Assembly (NCBI GenBank): GCA_039583875.1 | Contig: CM077150.1 | Coordinates: forward strand, 51,474,261-51,538,260 | Length of the DNA: 64,000 bases | Direction: 5' to 3' | Source of the DNA: Platanthera guangdongensis | Taxonomy: Eukaryota > Streptophyta > Magnoliopsida > Asparagales > Orchidaceae | In this document: positions 32,578 to 43,364 of the stretch, piece after piece | How the letters are laid out: every line of letters starts with the position of its first letter | Position numbering within the stretch: the first letter of the stretch is position 1 | Notes under the pieces: generated by a model | The model's database searches: none | Told to the model about the DNA's origin: nothing | What the model saw: the letters and a program-made list of their open reading frames with translations, nothing else | Position numbers and translations under genes: made by a program

Positions 32578-35006
32578 TCAACAATCTATAGCATAGTGGC
32601 CCACTTTGCCATAACACCAGCACTCATAGATATTGTATCTCATTTTCTGTTTGGGACCAGCATTAGGTTGTACAGCTCCCTGAATAGTGGGGAGATGTGT
32701 TGTTCTATACTTTTGTCTTCTTTCAGCAGCCCTTTGACTGAAGGACAGTCTTTCAGGTGGTTGTTTTGATCTTTTCTGAGAACTACCAAGTGCATGTCTC
32801 TTTTCAGCTAACATGCATCTGATAGCATCTGAGATTGTCATTCCAGCCATGCTAGAAGACTCACCTTGAGTCACTACTTTTGCTGGATGATTTAGATTCA
32901 CTACAGCAGCATTATCTTTGAGTTTTGGGGACGGGGCACCAAAAATAAATGGTCCAGGATGGGGCATTTGAATTTCCTCATGGGCAGCCTTAAAGGCTCT
33001 CACATGGATGTTTCTTCCACCTTGGCTAGGGTCACATTGGTCCATACCAGTGGATCTGCCATTCTCCCAGTGACCATAACAGCTTTCATGGTCATACCTA
33101 TTAGAAGGCAACAACACTTTCTGAAAAGGAATTTGAGGCAATGAGGCTAGAGGCACAACTGGTGCCTTCCCTTTTCCCTTTCCTCTCGGATTGGAAGGTC
33201 TAGCTGGCCCCTTAAATCCCAACCCTTGTTTACCAGTTTGGGTAAGGTGGGTGTCAATTAAGGGCAGCATAGTTCTTGGCTTAGAAAATTTGGTCACCAG
33301 GAATTTCTCATTTAAGAGATCATTTTCAAGTTTCTGGATAAGTTTCTCATTTGAGACTCTTACCACATTCTCACTGTCAATGATCTCCTTGAGCTGGGAT
33401 GCTAGTGCAGTCATGTCAGTGAGGGCTTTTTCTTGGTCTTCACACTTGTTTTTAAGACTAAGAAGCTCTTTTGCCTATCTCTTGACAAGTAGCTTGCACC
33501 TCTTGAATGCCTCAAGAAGTTCTCCATATTTGGCAATTATGGAGTTGACATCATCCTCAGAGTCTGAATACCCTTCATATCTTGATAATTGAGCTTCAGA
33601 GTCTGAGCCAACCTCATGACTTGAAATAAAAGATTGTGATTTAGCATTTACCTTAGTCTGACAAGGCAGATCCTGGTTGCTTTCTTCATCTGTCATTGCC
33701 ATCAATCCATGGCATTAATCATCTTCTTCTTCATATTTATCCACCTCTGAGTCACTATCTGAGTGAGACAGAGGGGCCCTGATCCCTACTCTAGCAGCAG
33801 GGTATTCTTCAGGTTCCTCTTCAGCAATAACAATAAGCCCAATGTAGGCTTCTTCTTCTTCATTGTCTGACTCAAAGGAAGAGTCAGTCCAGGTATTTTC
33901 CTTCCTGGCCACAAGAGTCTTCTCTTTCTTATTTACCTTGTGCCTCTTCTTCACTCCTTCTTCTTTCCTTTCACTAGGCAGTCAGCAACTATATGCCCAA
34001 GTTTGCTGCAGCGGAAACAAATAATATTAGAGGAAGATTGTTTACTATAGTTTGGAGCATCCCTGCCCTCCTTAGAGGATTTTCATCTATGTTGTGAAGA
34101 GGAGGATGGCCTTATGTTCTTTCAATGCCCCTTCTTCATCAATTTCTGGAATTGCCTGGAGAAGGCAGCAAGGTCCTCATCGGATGTATGGCTGTTAAAG
34201 GAGCTGGACCTTGAGCTCTCAGATTCTTACACAGCAGTTCTCCTAACTGGAGAGATCTTCCTTATGCTCCTGATTGAAGCATCGGCTCTGAAGGCCACAG
34301 ATTTCTCCTTTCTCTGTGATTTACTACTCTTCTCTTCTTCTTCCTTCCTTGCTGCAAGCTGCATCTCATAAGACAGTAGCTTTCCAAATAGGGTTGGAGG
34401 TGGAGTGTCAACTAGCTTGCCCATCTCCCTGATGACACAAATCTTTGTGTCCCAATCCTTTATAAGGGACCTGAGAAATGTGTCATTCAGCTCATAGTTG
34501 CTGAAGACCCAACCATAGGTTCTCAGTTCATTGACTGTCTTAAAGAACCTTTCAAAATAGTTAGCAACCTTTTCAGACTTGCTTTGCCTGAAGGCCTCAT
34601 ACTCTTGATTGAGCATGAACTTTCTATCATCTCTAACTTCCTCAGATCCTTCCATATAGACCACAAGGGTGTCCCACATTTCCTTGAAGGTCTTGCAGTG
34701 TACAAGATTTTGGAAGGTTGAGTCATTAATGGCACTGACTATAATATTTTGTGCCCTTTTGTCCATGGTGGACATAATCACCTCATCTCTATCCATTTAT
34801 GAATATGCCTTTGACACTCTCACAGTTGGATCTATGGTGGAAGCCTTTGTGGGGACAAAAGGACCTTCCACTAATGTTACATAGATTCTAGAGTCAGATG
34901 CTTCCACGAATAGTCTGACCCTTTGCTTACATAGGTCAAATCCTTCCTTCCTACAGATGGGTAGCTTCATGGCCCCTAGCTCCTTATAGTTCATTCCTGA
35001 CCCCAT
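32578..35006 (-). pseudogene. gag: Copia-2 Gag with long C-terminal extension
   Basis: Gag starts at ATG 35006, about 67 bp after the primer site. Residues 1-69 precede an in-frame TAA at 34797-34799, and the frame then goes on (MDKRAQNIIVSAIND, TFKEMWDTLVVYMEG, the copia gag capsid-like region, to 34227). A CCHC knuckle, CFRCSKLGHIVADC, lies at about 33975-34015. It is followed by an acidic, Ser/Glu-rich and probably coiled-coil extension (33475-33954) and a basic Pro/Gly-rich stretch (32580-33414). A second knuckle-like site near 32600 reads CWCYGKVGHYAIDC, with the second Cys displaced by one residue compared with CX2C. Long gag extensions of this kind are a known Sirevirus feature. There are many stops. 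Confidence 0.85.
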
Positions 35007-35072
35007 AATTTTATCTTATAGCTAACCTTGGAGGTATACTTAGATTTTTAAATCCCTTTTTGAGTAACCTCC

Positions 35073-35083
35073 CTCTGATACCA
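35073..35083 (-). other. Copia-2 primer-binding site, initiator tRNA-Met
   Basis: The minus strand reads TGGTATCAGAG two bases after the LTR end. This is the standard match to the 3' end of initiator tRNA-Met. Confidence 0.9.
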
Positions 35084-35085
35084 CT

Positions 35086-35113
35086 TGAAAGTTGCTTAAC
35101 TGAAGGTTAGCTA
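35086..35113 (-). repeat. 28-bp remnant of the Copia-2 5' LTR
   Basis: TGAAAGTTGCTTAACTGAAG onward equals the end of the 3' LTR at 4282-4309. It is cut by Gypsy-3 at 35114. The rest of this LTR is not found at the right end of Gypsy-3. Confidence 0.9.
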
Positions 35114-35805
35114 ATGTAAGACCCCCCCCCCCCCCTCCCGGATCCCAAAACACGGCACAAAGGGGGTCTTATGCCCAGAACAGCCTTCTTGCGGTAGCAT
35201 TAGCACACGGGCTAACCTGTACCACAAGATGTCTATTCTGTCGGCTACATCCAATATTAATTTATGCCAACCCAACCGAAACATAATATAGAAGTCAAAT
35301 CCAAACAAAGCATAATAGTCCAGGTACATCAAATAAAGAAGCTACAACAAGCTTCTACAAAGTATCAGAGTACAGCTAATATACGCCCAAAAGGTCTACA
35401 TCAAAGTCGCTCAACACTCACATCGGTGACTGACGATAGCGACGGTACCGTCCCTTCAGGCCCTGTTGTCCTGGCCTGGATGTCCTGCTGCATAATCTGC
35501 GGCTCCTCTACCTGCGGGGTGACCTCCTAAAAAGGAAGACGTAGCAACTGTTATTCAAAAAGACTAAGTGACTTTCACATCCGCTCCCCCGACGACTCCT
35601 CGACACCGGGTGGAGAAAGGAAGCAGGATACAATGTATAATAAGTGTATAAGCAGGTACAAGCGGGTGGAATATGTACAACAGACGTGAGTAGTAATAGA
35701 AGAAATGAATAATACGATTAACAGCATTCTACACTAGCAATTCTACACAAGTTATATCATCCATTAGTATAAGTATCTACAACAGGAAAGTAACTTAACT
35801 TATAA

Positions 35806-35905
35806 GGATGCTCATACAAGCTTATAAGTTAAGGATCGGTTGACATAAAGTAACTCATCATATAGGAGTGCCCATACAAACTTATACGATGAGGATCTTG
35901 TTTGT
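35806..35905. repeat. Two successive inverted repeats in the Gypsy-3 LTR
   Basis: CTTAACTTATAAGGATG pairs with CTTATAAGTTAAGG about 25 bp on. Directly after it, CTCATCATATAGGAGTGC pairs with CTTATACGATGAGG. Both can fold into stems in RNA or single-stranded DNA. They are repeated in the right LTR (44038-44150). Confidence 0.7.
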
Positions 35906-37736
35906 GCAATGTAATGTAATGGTATGTATGCAATGCAATGACTCACCCATGATCACGGACATGCAACCACTATGTCGACACATACTTGTAGTTCCCACTA
36001 TTCGAGCAGGTAGCTAACCTCTCAGGCATCAACCTCCGTGGCCAGGCGGTGACAGTAGAGCGGGCTTCTCTACTACTAAGCGGACAACCACACTGCTTCA
36101 CTTAGGCCTCCGTATGCCTCAATGCTAAGAACACAACAGCGGAGCCCATGCGTACTATGGCTCAGCGGGAGTCTCGGGTAGATGTGCATCGGGAACCAAG
36201 CCTCGAACTAGCCTTGTGTGACCCGAAAGGAGCCTCAGAAAAAGCACGAGGACTAAGTACAACCATTCACTTGGCACGGAAGGAGCCCCGGGAAATGAGC
36301 ACCGAGGACCAAGCCCAACCACCCAAAGTCTAACTGTCAACACCTGTCGGTGTGACGACTGGAGAGCCCGTAGACCTGCCACACTATCCTTAACTCAATA
36401 TTACGACACCGCGTGTCGACTCACATCGCATGCAATTCCACATCACTGTGGCACGGAAGGAGCCTCAGATAAAGCACGAGGACCAAGCCCAACCATCCAC
36501 TTGGCACGGAAGGAGCCCCGGGAAATGAGCACTGAGGACCAAGCTCAACAGTCCGTCTATGTTGCTTCTCAACATTACCCGAATCAATGCGGTCATTAAG
36601 ACTAACTACAATCTATGTTCACATAACTCTAACATAACCGATTAGCATGCTTTGACCAAGTTCAATCATTTGTGTGCACATGAATCAACAATCTAAATAG
36701 TAACGATCGTTTGTTTATCACAATCACCACCGACCGGGTATACAAATTTGAGTCAATATTATCATTAATCAACATATTACCGTATCGTTACGTCCTCAAT
36801 ATTACTCATATTAAAATCGTTCTAATCTCATCAACACGTAAAAACGTTCGTTCACTAATTTCTACTAAATAGATTTGTTCAAGTACACTTTACTTCTCCT
36901 TTTGTTTACATGTGAACCATCCAATAATTTCATTGCTCCTTACCTTATGACATTTAAACACAAAGGAATTCTCCAGCCCCTACATTAATTAGGTACAATG
37001 TCTCTACCGAATTAAAATTTAAAGCTACAGCAAACCCAGAATTTAGGTACAGAACACCATCCGGACAGCACCTTCGACCGGAGATTTCCGAAGCTATAGA
37101 AATTCGGTGAAGGCGTATAACCCCTCGTTGGAAAGGTATTTACAGTGGCTACAACTTTTGTGTTATGAGAAAGCCCATATCTGGCCGTATCACACCCGAA
37201 AATGGCCACGAAGATCGCTGCGCGCAGAACAAAGGTTTCTGCATGCATCTTGAGGCTGAATGAACGGCATCGGTTCATCTTCCTCCTCAAGCCGATTCCC
37301 AACATCACCTCCAGAAATTCCTCCTCCCTTATCCACCATCATGAAGCCATTTATCTTCACGAAACCGTCCCCCATCTTCATATAGAAGTATGGAGAGGTT
37401 GAAGACACCACTATCCATAGAGCACAAGCCCTATAACGACATCTACCTAGGGAAATCATCATCTCGCAAGTATAGACTCTTTTGAGTCGACATCTCACCT
37501 AGATATAACTATAGATCTAGCACCAAGGGAGAGGGGAGAAAGCTCACCTCATTTCCGGCGTTTCCACCATTTCCGACCAAGGATCTTGTAACTCTTCGCG
37601 GCGGCATCTTCTTCTCCTCGGTGGTGGCGGTTCTTCTCCTCTTGGACTTGCTCTAGCACCTTCTCCCTCTCTACAGCAGTTCTCTCAGGAAAAAGGGTTT
37701 GAATGAGGAGTGAAAACAGCTAGGGTTTTCACATCC

Positions 37737-37744
37737 CTTATAAG
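37737..37744 (-). promoter_or_regulatory. TATA-like box of the Gypsy-3 LTR
   Basis: The minus strand reads CTTATAAG, directly downstream of the palindrome array. Confidence 0.5.
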
Positions 37745-37749
37745 TGAAA

Positions 37750-38370
37750 AGTGACACGGGTAGGGACACGCCCGTGTCCTCACCCGTGTCCTGCTCGGAC
37801 GAAGCGTCATTGACGGTTCCAATGTCGGTTCAATACACAAACACGGGTAGGGACACGGGCGTGTCCCTACCCGTGTCCACATGACACGTCTGTGTTCTCT
37901 GGTCGTGTCCTTCTCAGGACACGCTTCGTCGAGTTTCACTTGACACGCACGGGTAGGGACACGCCCGTGTCTCTACCTGTGTCCTCCTCAGGCACACTTC
38001 GTCGAGCTCTACTCGACACACACGGGTAGGGACATGCCCGTGTCTCTACCTGTGTCATCTTCATATGGTTAGTGACACGCCCGTGTCACTACCCGTGTCC
38101 TTCTCTGGGATAACTCGAGCCTTCGACTCTAAAGTTGGTTGGATAGACATGGGTAGGGACACGCCCGTGTCTCTACCCGTGTCCTTCACGAGAACAGTGG
38201 TTGTACATACATGGGTAGGGACACGTCGTGTCCCTACTGTATCATCATGCATACGGGTAGTGACACGCCCGTGTCACTACTCGTGTCCTTCTCTGGACAT
38301 ACTAGAGTCGTCAACTCGAGAGCTGGCCTCTCATACACGAGTAGGGACACAATCGTGTCTCTACCCGTGT
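37750..38370. repeat. U3 palindrome array in the Gypsy-3 LTR
   Basis: About eight units of ACACGGGTAGGGACACGCCC followed by GTGTC-(T/C)CTACCCGTGTCC. Each unit nests a GACACGCCCGTGTC palindrome inside a GGGTAG/CTACCC inverted repeat, with 60-90 bp spacing. It starts about 130 bp inside the LTR. The right LTR lacks this whole part. Confidence 0.88.
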
Positions 38371-38499
38371 CCTATTCTGGACTGATTTCTCCTCTCAATT
38401 ACAAGTGCAGCCCCGCTTCCAGCACTTCTCCGAGCCCAAGTCAGCTCTCTTGATTCAAAAACGCGCACGAGGGGCCTAGTGCGAATAGGGACGTTACAA

Positions 38500-41400
38500 A
38501 TCCTATAAACAAAATAAAAGATTTTGTCCCCGAAATCAGGCTAAGGATATGGGGAGAAATAGCATAACAGAAAATAAAATATGCTTTTAAGAATTACCTT
38601 GAGCAAACAACTCTGGGTAGCGTTTTTGCATCAAGTCCACCGGCTCCCATGTATACTCCTCCTTCCCATGATTAGACTACAGCACCTTCACCAAAGGAAC
38701 ACTCTTACGGCGTAAAATTCTTATCTCATTGTCTACGATCCGCACCGGCTCTAGTCGCACAGACCTATCAGTCGCCACTGCACCATCAATGGTGTGGATA
38801 TATTGATCGGGCTGCAACAGCACCTTTCGAAGTGATGACACATGGAACATGTCGTGGAGGTTCTCTAGCTCTGGTGGTAACTCCAACCGATAGGCTAGAG
38901 GGCCAATTCTTTCTAATACAGTGTAAGGCCCAATGTACCTTGGGCTGAGCTTTTTCACACCACACACCCGTGACACTCCATGCATCGGGCAGATCTTCAG
39001 AAATGCTTTATCACCCACTTGAAATTCCACCATCCGATGCTTTGAGTTATAATATTTTGCTTGCCTACTTTGAGTCTCAAGCATGCGATCCCGTATCAGT
39101 CTAACCACCGCATCTGTATCATCAATATACTCAATTACCAAAGCCTTTGGGTCTTCATCTTGCACCCAAGACAAGGAGGTTCTACACCATCTTCTGTAAA
39201 GGGATTCATGGGGCTCCCTGTCGATGCTAACTTGATGGATGTTGTTATAGGAGAATTCTACCAGTGGTAAGAACCTTTCCCACGGCTCCCCTCTATCCAA
39301 CACGCACAACCTCAACAGGTCCTCCAATGTCTTGATGGTCCTCTCAGGCAGCCCGTCCGTCTAAGGATGAAACGTGCTGCTAAAGTTAAGGCGCAAACCC
39401 AAATACGCATGTACAGCCTTCCATTCCTTGGAGGTAAAACGACCATCCCGGTTAGAAATGATTGTCTTAGGCACGTCATGGTACCGTACGAACTGCTCAA
39501 CAAAGAGGCGTACCAAGACATCCATGTGAGCCTTTTTCTTCATGGGGATGAACCTGGCTACTTTTGTCAGTCGATCAACAATCACCCACACTGAATCATT
39601 CCCCGAGCATGAGCGAGGTAACTCGTGAACGAAGTCCATGGAGATATCCTCAAACTTCCACTCGGGGATGGGCAACGACTGTAGTAAACCACTGGGGCTC
39701 TTGCATTCCGCCTTTACCCTTTGACAGGCTTTGCAATGTGTAACAAAATATCTGACATCCTTCTTCATTCCCGGTCAGCACATGGTCTTCCGCAAGCTGA
39801 CGTATATCTTGGCAACACCGGGATGCACAGAATATTAAGAGCAATGTGCCTCTCTCAAGATATCCTCCCGGATTTTACCGCCTTTGGGAATGTAGAGCCG
39901 GCCGCGGAAATAAACGAGGCTGTCTTTTAAGGAGTACCCGTCACTAGTCCCATCCTCAATTGACTTTATCACAAGGGCCAGAGCAGCATCTTTCCCTTGC
40001 TACACCCGGATTCGGTCCCGAATATTGCAAACTATGCTCATGGTCGCTAAGTACTCTATATACTCTTCCGAAGGAACCTTATACACCAAAGTAATCTCCA
40101 TCTCCTCGAGCATCCGAGCTAACTCCATGCACATCAACCGAGACTCTAAGCTCAAGTCCGGTACTTTTCTGCTCAATGCATCAGCCATCGAGTTCGCCTT
40201 TTCGGGGTGCTAGTTCAGGGTGAACTCATAATCGCATAGAAACTCCAACCACCGTCGTTGTCTCAAATTAAGTTCCTTCTGAGTGTGAACATACTTTAAA
40301 TTTTTATGGTCCAAAAATATCTCTCAATGAACTCCATATAGGTAGTGCCTCCAAACTTTGAGGGCGAACACCACTGCCCCCAATTCTAAATCGTGAACCG
40401 GATAATTGAGTTCATGCTTCTTTAATTGCCTTGACGCATATGCAATTACATAACTGTGCTGCATCAGTACTGCTCTCATTCCTTGATAAGATGCATCGGT
40501 GTAAACTTGAAATCCTTCCTTCCTAGACAGAAGTGCTAGGATGGGTGCAGATGTAAGTCTGTCCTTCAGCTCTTAGAACACTTCTTCACACTGGGGTGTC
40601 CACTCATATGGCACACCTTTCTTCGTCAAGGTAGTAATAGGAAGGGCGATCTTCGAGAATCATTTTACAAACTTGCGATAGTACCCGGCAAGTCCAAGGA
40701 AGCTCCACACATCAGCCGCTGACTTAAAAGGCGACCACTCCTTCACAGCATGTACTTTGGTCGGATCCACAGCTAGTCCAGCCCCACTGATCACATGGCT
40801 CAAGAAAGCAACCTCCTTAAGCCAGAATTCGCACTTGCTGAACTTGGCAAACAAGGCGTGCTCTTTTAGTTTCTTCACTACCAAGGTCAGATGTTTGGTA
40901 TGCTCCTCATCCGTCTTTGAGTAGACTAGGATGTCATCGATGCAACAATGATGAAGATGTCCAAATATGGCTCAAACACCTTGTTCATCAGACTCATGAA
41001 GGCTGAAGAGGCATTTGTGAGCTCAAATGGCATTACGGTAAACTCGTACAAACCGTACCTTGAGCAGAAAGCCATTTTCTGGATGTCCTCCTCTCGTATC
41101 CTCAACTGGTAATACCCCGAGCACAAATCCAACTTGGAAAACCAATGCGCTCCTACCAGTTGATCAAACAGCTTGTCGATCCAGGGTAGTGGATAAGTGT
41201 TCCGCACCGTCAGTCGATTGAGCTCCCGATAGTCTATGCATAATCGCAAGGTTTCATCCTTCTTCTTAACGAACAGAACAGGGGCTCCCCAGGGTGACGA
41301 GCTGGGGAGAACAAACCCTGACTCCACCAGTTCTTGTAGTTGAACTCTAAACTCGGCGAGTTCCTTCGGGGCCATTCGGTAAGGGGCCCTGGATACAGGC

Positions 41401-41973
41401 TTGGCACCCGGTACTAGATTAATTTGAAAATCAACTTCTCTATGTGGGGGTAATTCTGGCAGTTTCTCAAGAAATACCTCGGGGAAGTCCCGCACTACCC
41501 GTACGTCTTTCATATCCATCAATATCTCCTTCAACTCGAAACAAATCATGAAGACTTCATCCCCCTTCATATGGGCTTTTAAAGCCTGAACTGAAGATAA
41601 CAACATACGTGGTGCAAATCTAATACCTTGAAAGATGACATCGGTGTCTCCATGCCTCAAGTAAATTCGTTTTTCCGCGTAGTCGATTCTTGGGAAGTGC
41701 CAGTCCAATCATTCCATGCCCAGAATGAGGTCGAATTTCGGCATTCTCAAGACTGTGGCAGGCGTATCAAAGGCTTTTTCCCCAATAAGTATCTCAAATT
41801 CGCACTTGGCGTTGCGATCAACTCAAAGCTGTCCGGGAGGCGTACTCATCGGGCTATACCAGTGAAGAATTGTACACCCTCCACGTCTTTAATGAAATCC
41901 TCAGACACAAAAGAGTGTGAGGCACCGGTATCGAACAGCGTATAGGCCGTTTTCCCGCCGACTACCACGGTGC
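38500..41973 (-). pseudogene. pol: Gypsy-3 protease, reverse transcriptase, RNase H, integrase and chromodomain-like tail
   Basis: Minus-strand order: protease with LFDTGASHSFVSEDF just after the intron acceptor (41973 downward) and the FDLILGMEWL region in two frames; reverse transcriptase (40926-41708, [26 protein letters not shown]), where the FIDD box follows a one-base frameshift near 40945; its C-terminal part (40660-40884); RNase H (about 40000-40600); integrase with CKACQ, MDFVH and SNRDGRFTS, in which Asn replaces the usual catalytic Asp (39361-39768); and the integrase C-terminus ending in a chromodomain-like LVKVL with a stop at the next codon (38677). The remaining bases to 38500 carry GGGGACAAAATC, a weak polypurine region. 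Not functional. Confidence 0.9.
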
Positions 41974-42068
41974 CTAAGTACCAATAACAAAACTCAACGC
42001 AAGATATCTAGTACGACTTAAGCAGCTTAAGTTTAACAATGAAAATATGAAAACTAACTGCCACATAC
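41974..42068 (-). other. Intron-like interval at the Gypsy-3 gag-protease junction, 95 nt
   Basis: The gag frame ends GATGTGATTGCAG. The interval then opens GTATGTGG, a perfect plant 5' splice site (donor 42068-42067), and closes GGTACTTAG (acceptor 41975-41974). Protease coding starts GCACCGTGG. Removing 95 nt joins G to GC, makes one Gly codon and brings the protease into the gag frame. Without removal the gag frame runs through the interval and stops at the acceptor TAG itself, and the protease lies in another frame. The interval is T-rich, as plant introns are. It is at the same codon position and phase as the gap in Gypsy-4. Confidence 0.7.
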
Positions 42069-43160
42069 CTGCAATCACATCCTGAGGATTTTTCTCTTGC
42101 GCCATGTCTAGCGCGAACACTTGATCTCGAGCCGGTCCGGGGTTTCCTCCTCGTGGTCCTCGTCCTCGACCACGCATGTGTCCCCGCCCTCGAGGATCTG
42201 CCGGAGGGAGAGCAAGAGGGGCATTCACAAATAGCTGTGGGTAGTAACGTCGGATATGGCCCAGCTGATTTCATTCGAAGCAAACCCGCCCATAACATCC
42301 CTCGGGTTGCTGAAACTATTGAGGCTGTGGAGGTGGAGGCAATGTTGGCGGCTGTGGAACCAGGTGCTCCACTCTATAATTCCGGTGGACACGTCCTCCA
42401 CCTCTCTGATGTCCTCTTCCTCCTCTATAATCATGTCTCCTTCTATTGCTAGGGCTAGCTTCCATCACGCCCTTAGCAGGCCTCTTAGCACTCCCCAGGT
42501 GGTCCGCTTCTAGCCTCTTTGCCATGTCAATTATTTCCGCCAGGCTGGAGTCTGATATAAATAAAAGGGCCTGCCTCAGGGGGTCCCGCAGCCCTTTATA
42601 GAAGCGTTTAGCGCATTCTCTGTCATCAAAATCATATGAGTCCTCAAATCTCGCGAGATGTTTGAACTCTCGCTAATACTCCGTAACCGACTTCGATCCT
42701 TACTTCAGACGTGGAAATCTCTCTTCGAGTTCATCTCGAGCGATCTAGGGAATGAAGTGCTCTAAGAAGACTCCTTTGAACTCGCTCCAACTAATCTCCG
42801 TATAAACTCGCCCTTAAAAGGTGGAGCCCATAAGGGACTTCCACCACCTCTTGGCGTGCAGTTCCAGGACGGACAAATCCAATGTGACAGCCATGTTGGC
42901 TGGGCAATGGATTCCTGCCAATAGCTCCTGCACAGTATCGAGCCATTCTTTTATGCGCACGGCCGAATCTGTCCCGAGGTAGGCGGGAGGGGAGAGAGCC
43001 CGGAAAGTACTCAATCAGTTTGAGCCCGGAGTCTGTTGTTGTACTGGGGTCTGCTGCGACCTAAAGGCATCCAGGATGGTCGTGAGCGTCTGTCCCAATT
43101 CAGATTGTTTGAACTGAGTAGGTACGGAAGGGGCAGGAGTGCCCCCATCGGCTCAACGTG
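42069..43160 (-). pseudogene. gag: Gypsy-3 Gag (broken)
   Basis: Minus-strand fragments read as a Ty3 Gag: SPPAYLGTDSAVRIKEWLDT and LELHAKRWWKSL (42814-43014), the capsid C-terminal part (FYKGLRDPLR, about 42590), an Arg/Gly-rich RGGRGHQRGGG stretch (42316-42525), a ruined zinc knuckle (CFE, stop, NQLGHIRRYYP, about 42255-42290, lacking two of its cysteines) and a second Arg/Gly-rich segment (RGRGHMRGRGRGPRGG) before the splice-like donor. About six in-frame stops are present. The N-terminus near 43160 is uncertain. Confidence 0.82.
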
Positions 43161-43347
43161 CACTGTAATCTACACGTAGAATACAAACCTAAGGTCAGGT
43201 TGGCTAATCTTAAGGTCAAAGTTGGACATACTTAGTGTGAATTACATATGGGAACACCACTGCTTCTGCTAAGTCAGTTTGTCCCCAAACTGACTAATCG
43301 AACAGGGGTGGTACCATTGTTGAATGACTTCTTTTGTTCAGGATCGT

Positions 43348-43362
43348 GGCAAGTTGATACCA
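43348..43362 (-). other. Gypsy-3 primer-binding site
   Basis: Two bases after the 5' LTR the minus strand reads TGGTATCAACTTGCC. The first eight bases fit initiator tRNA-Met and the rest does not. Confidence 0.55.
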
Positions 43363-43364
43363 TT

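Larger units (their letters stand above)
4282..35113 (-). mobile_element. Copia-2: Sirevirus-like Ty1/copia element, split by an Athila element
   Basis: The two halves, 4282-9172 and 31507-35113, are the two parts of one element. The 3' LTR, RNase H, reverse transcriptase and C-terminal integrase lie left of the Athila insertion. The integrase core, protease, gag, primer-binding site and start of the 5' LTR lie right of it. The LTR begins TGAAAGTTGC at 35086 and TTAAAGTTGC at 4282 (plus-strand reading). Sirevirus features are the gag with a long acidic coiled-coil-like C-terminal extension, the IYVDDIIFG reverse transcriptase, the TRS-type tail and several polypurine tracts before the 3' LTR. 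CCTAG at 4277-4281 is the presumed target duplication in Copia-1. The other copy is lost. Confidence 0.85.
35114..38498 (-). repeat. Gypsy-3 left (3') LTR, 3385 bp
   Basis: The LTR starts TGTAAGA followed by a long C run and ends GGGACGTTACA at 38498. On its way it contains inverted-repeat pairs (35806-35905), diverged direct repeats of a GGCACGGAAGGAGCC unit (36207-36330 and 36450-36545), a TATA-like box (37737-37744) and the U3 palindrome array (37750-38370). No credible ORF was seen in it, including the stretch 37012-37500. Confidence 0.92.

Noticed and set aside
35120..35136. Long C run as an assembly artefact
   Set aside because: A C run is also present at the matching place of the right LTR (43371-43382) and similar runs mark other LTR ends (2638-2650). 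It is a feature of the LTR, though the exact length may be uncertain.
37012..37498. ORFs of 66-102 codons that could be a host gene
   Set aside because: The stretch lies fully inside the Gypsy-3 LTR, and the frames overlap on opposite strands with no recognisable domain.
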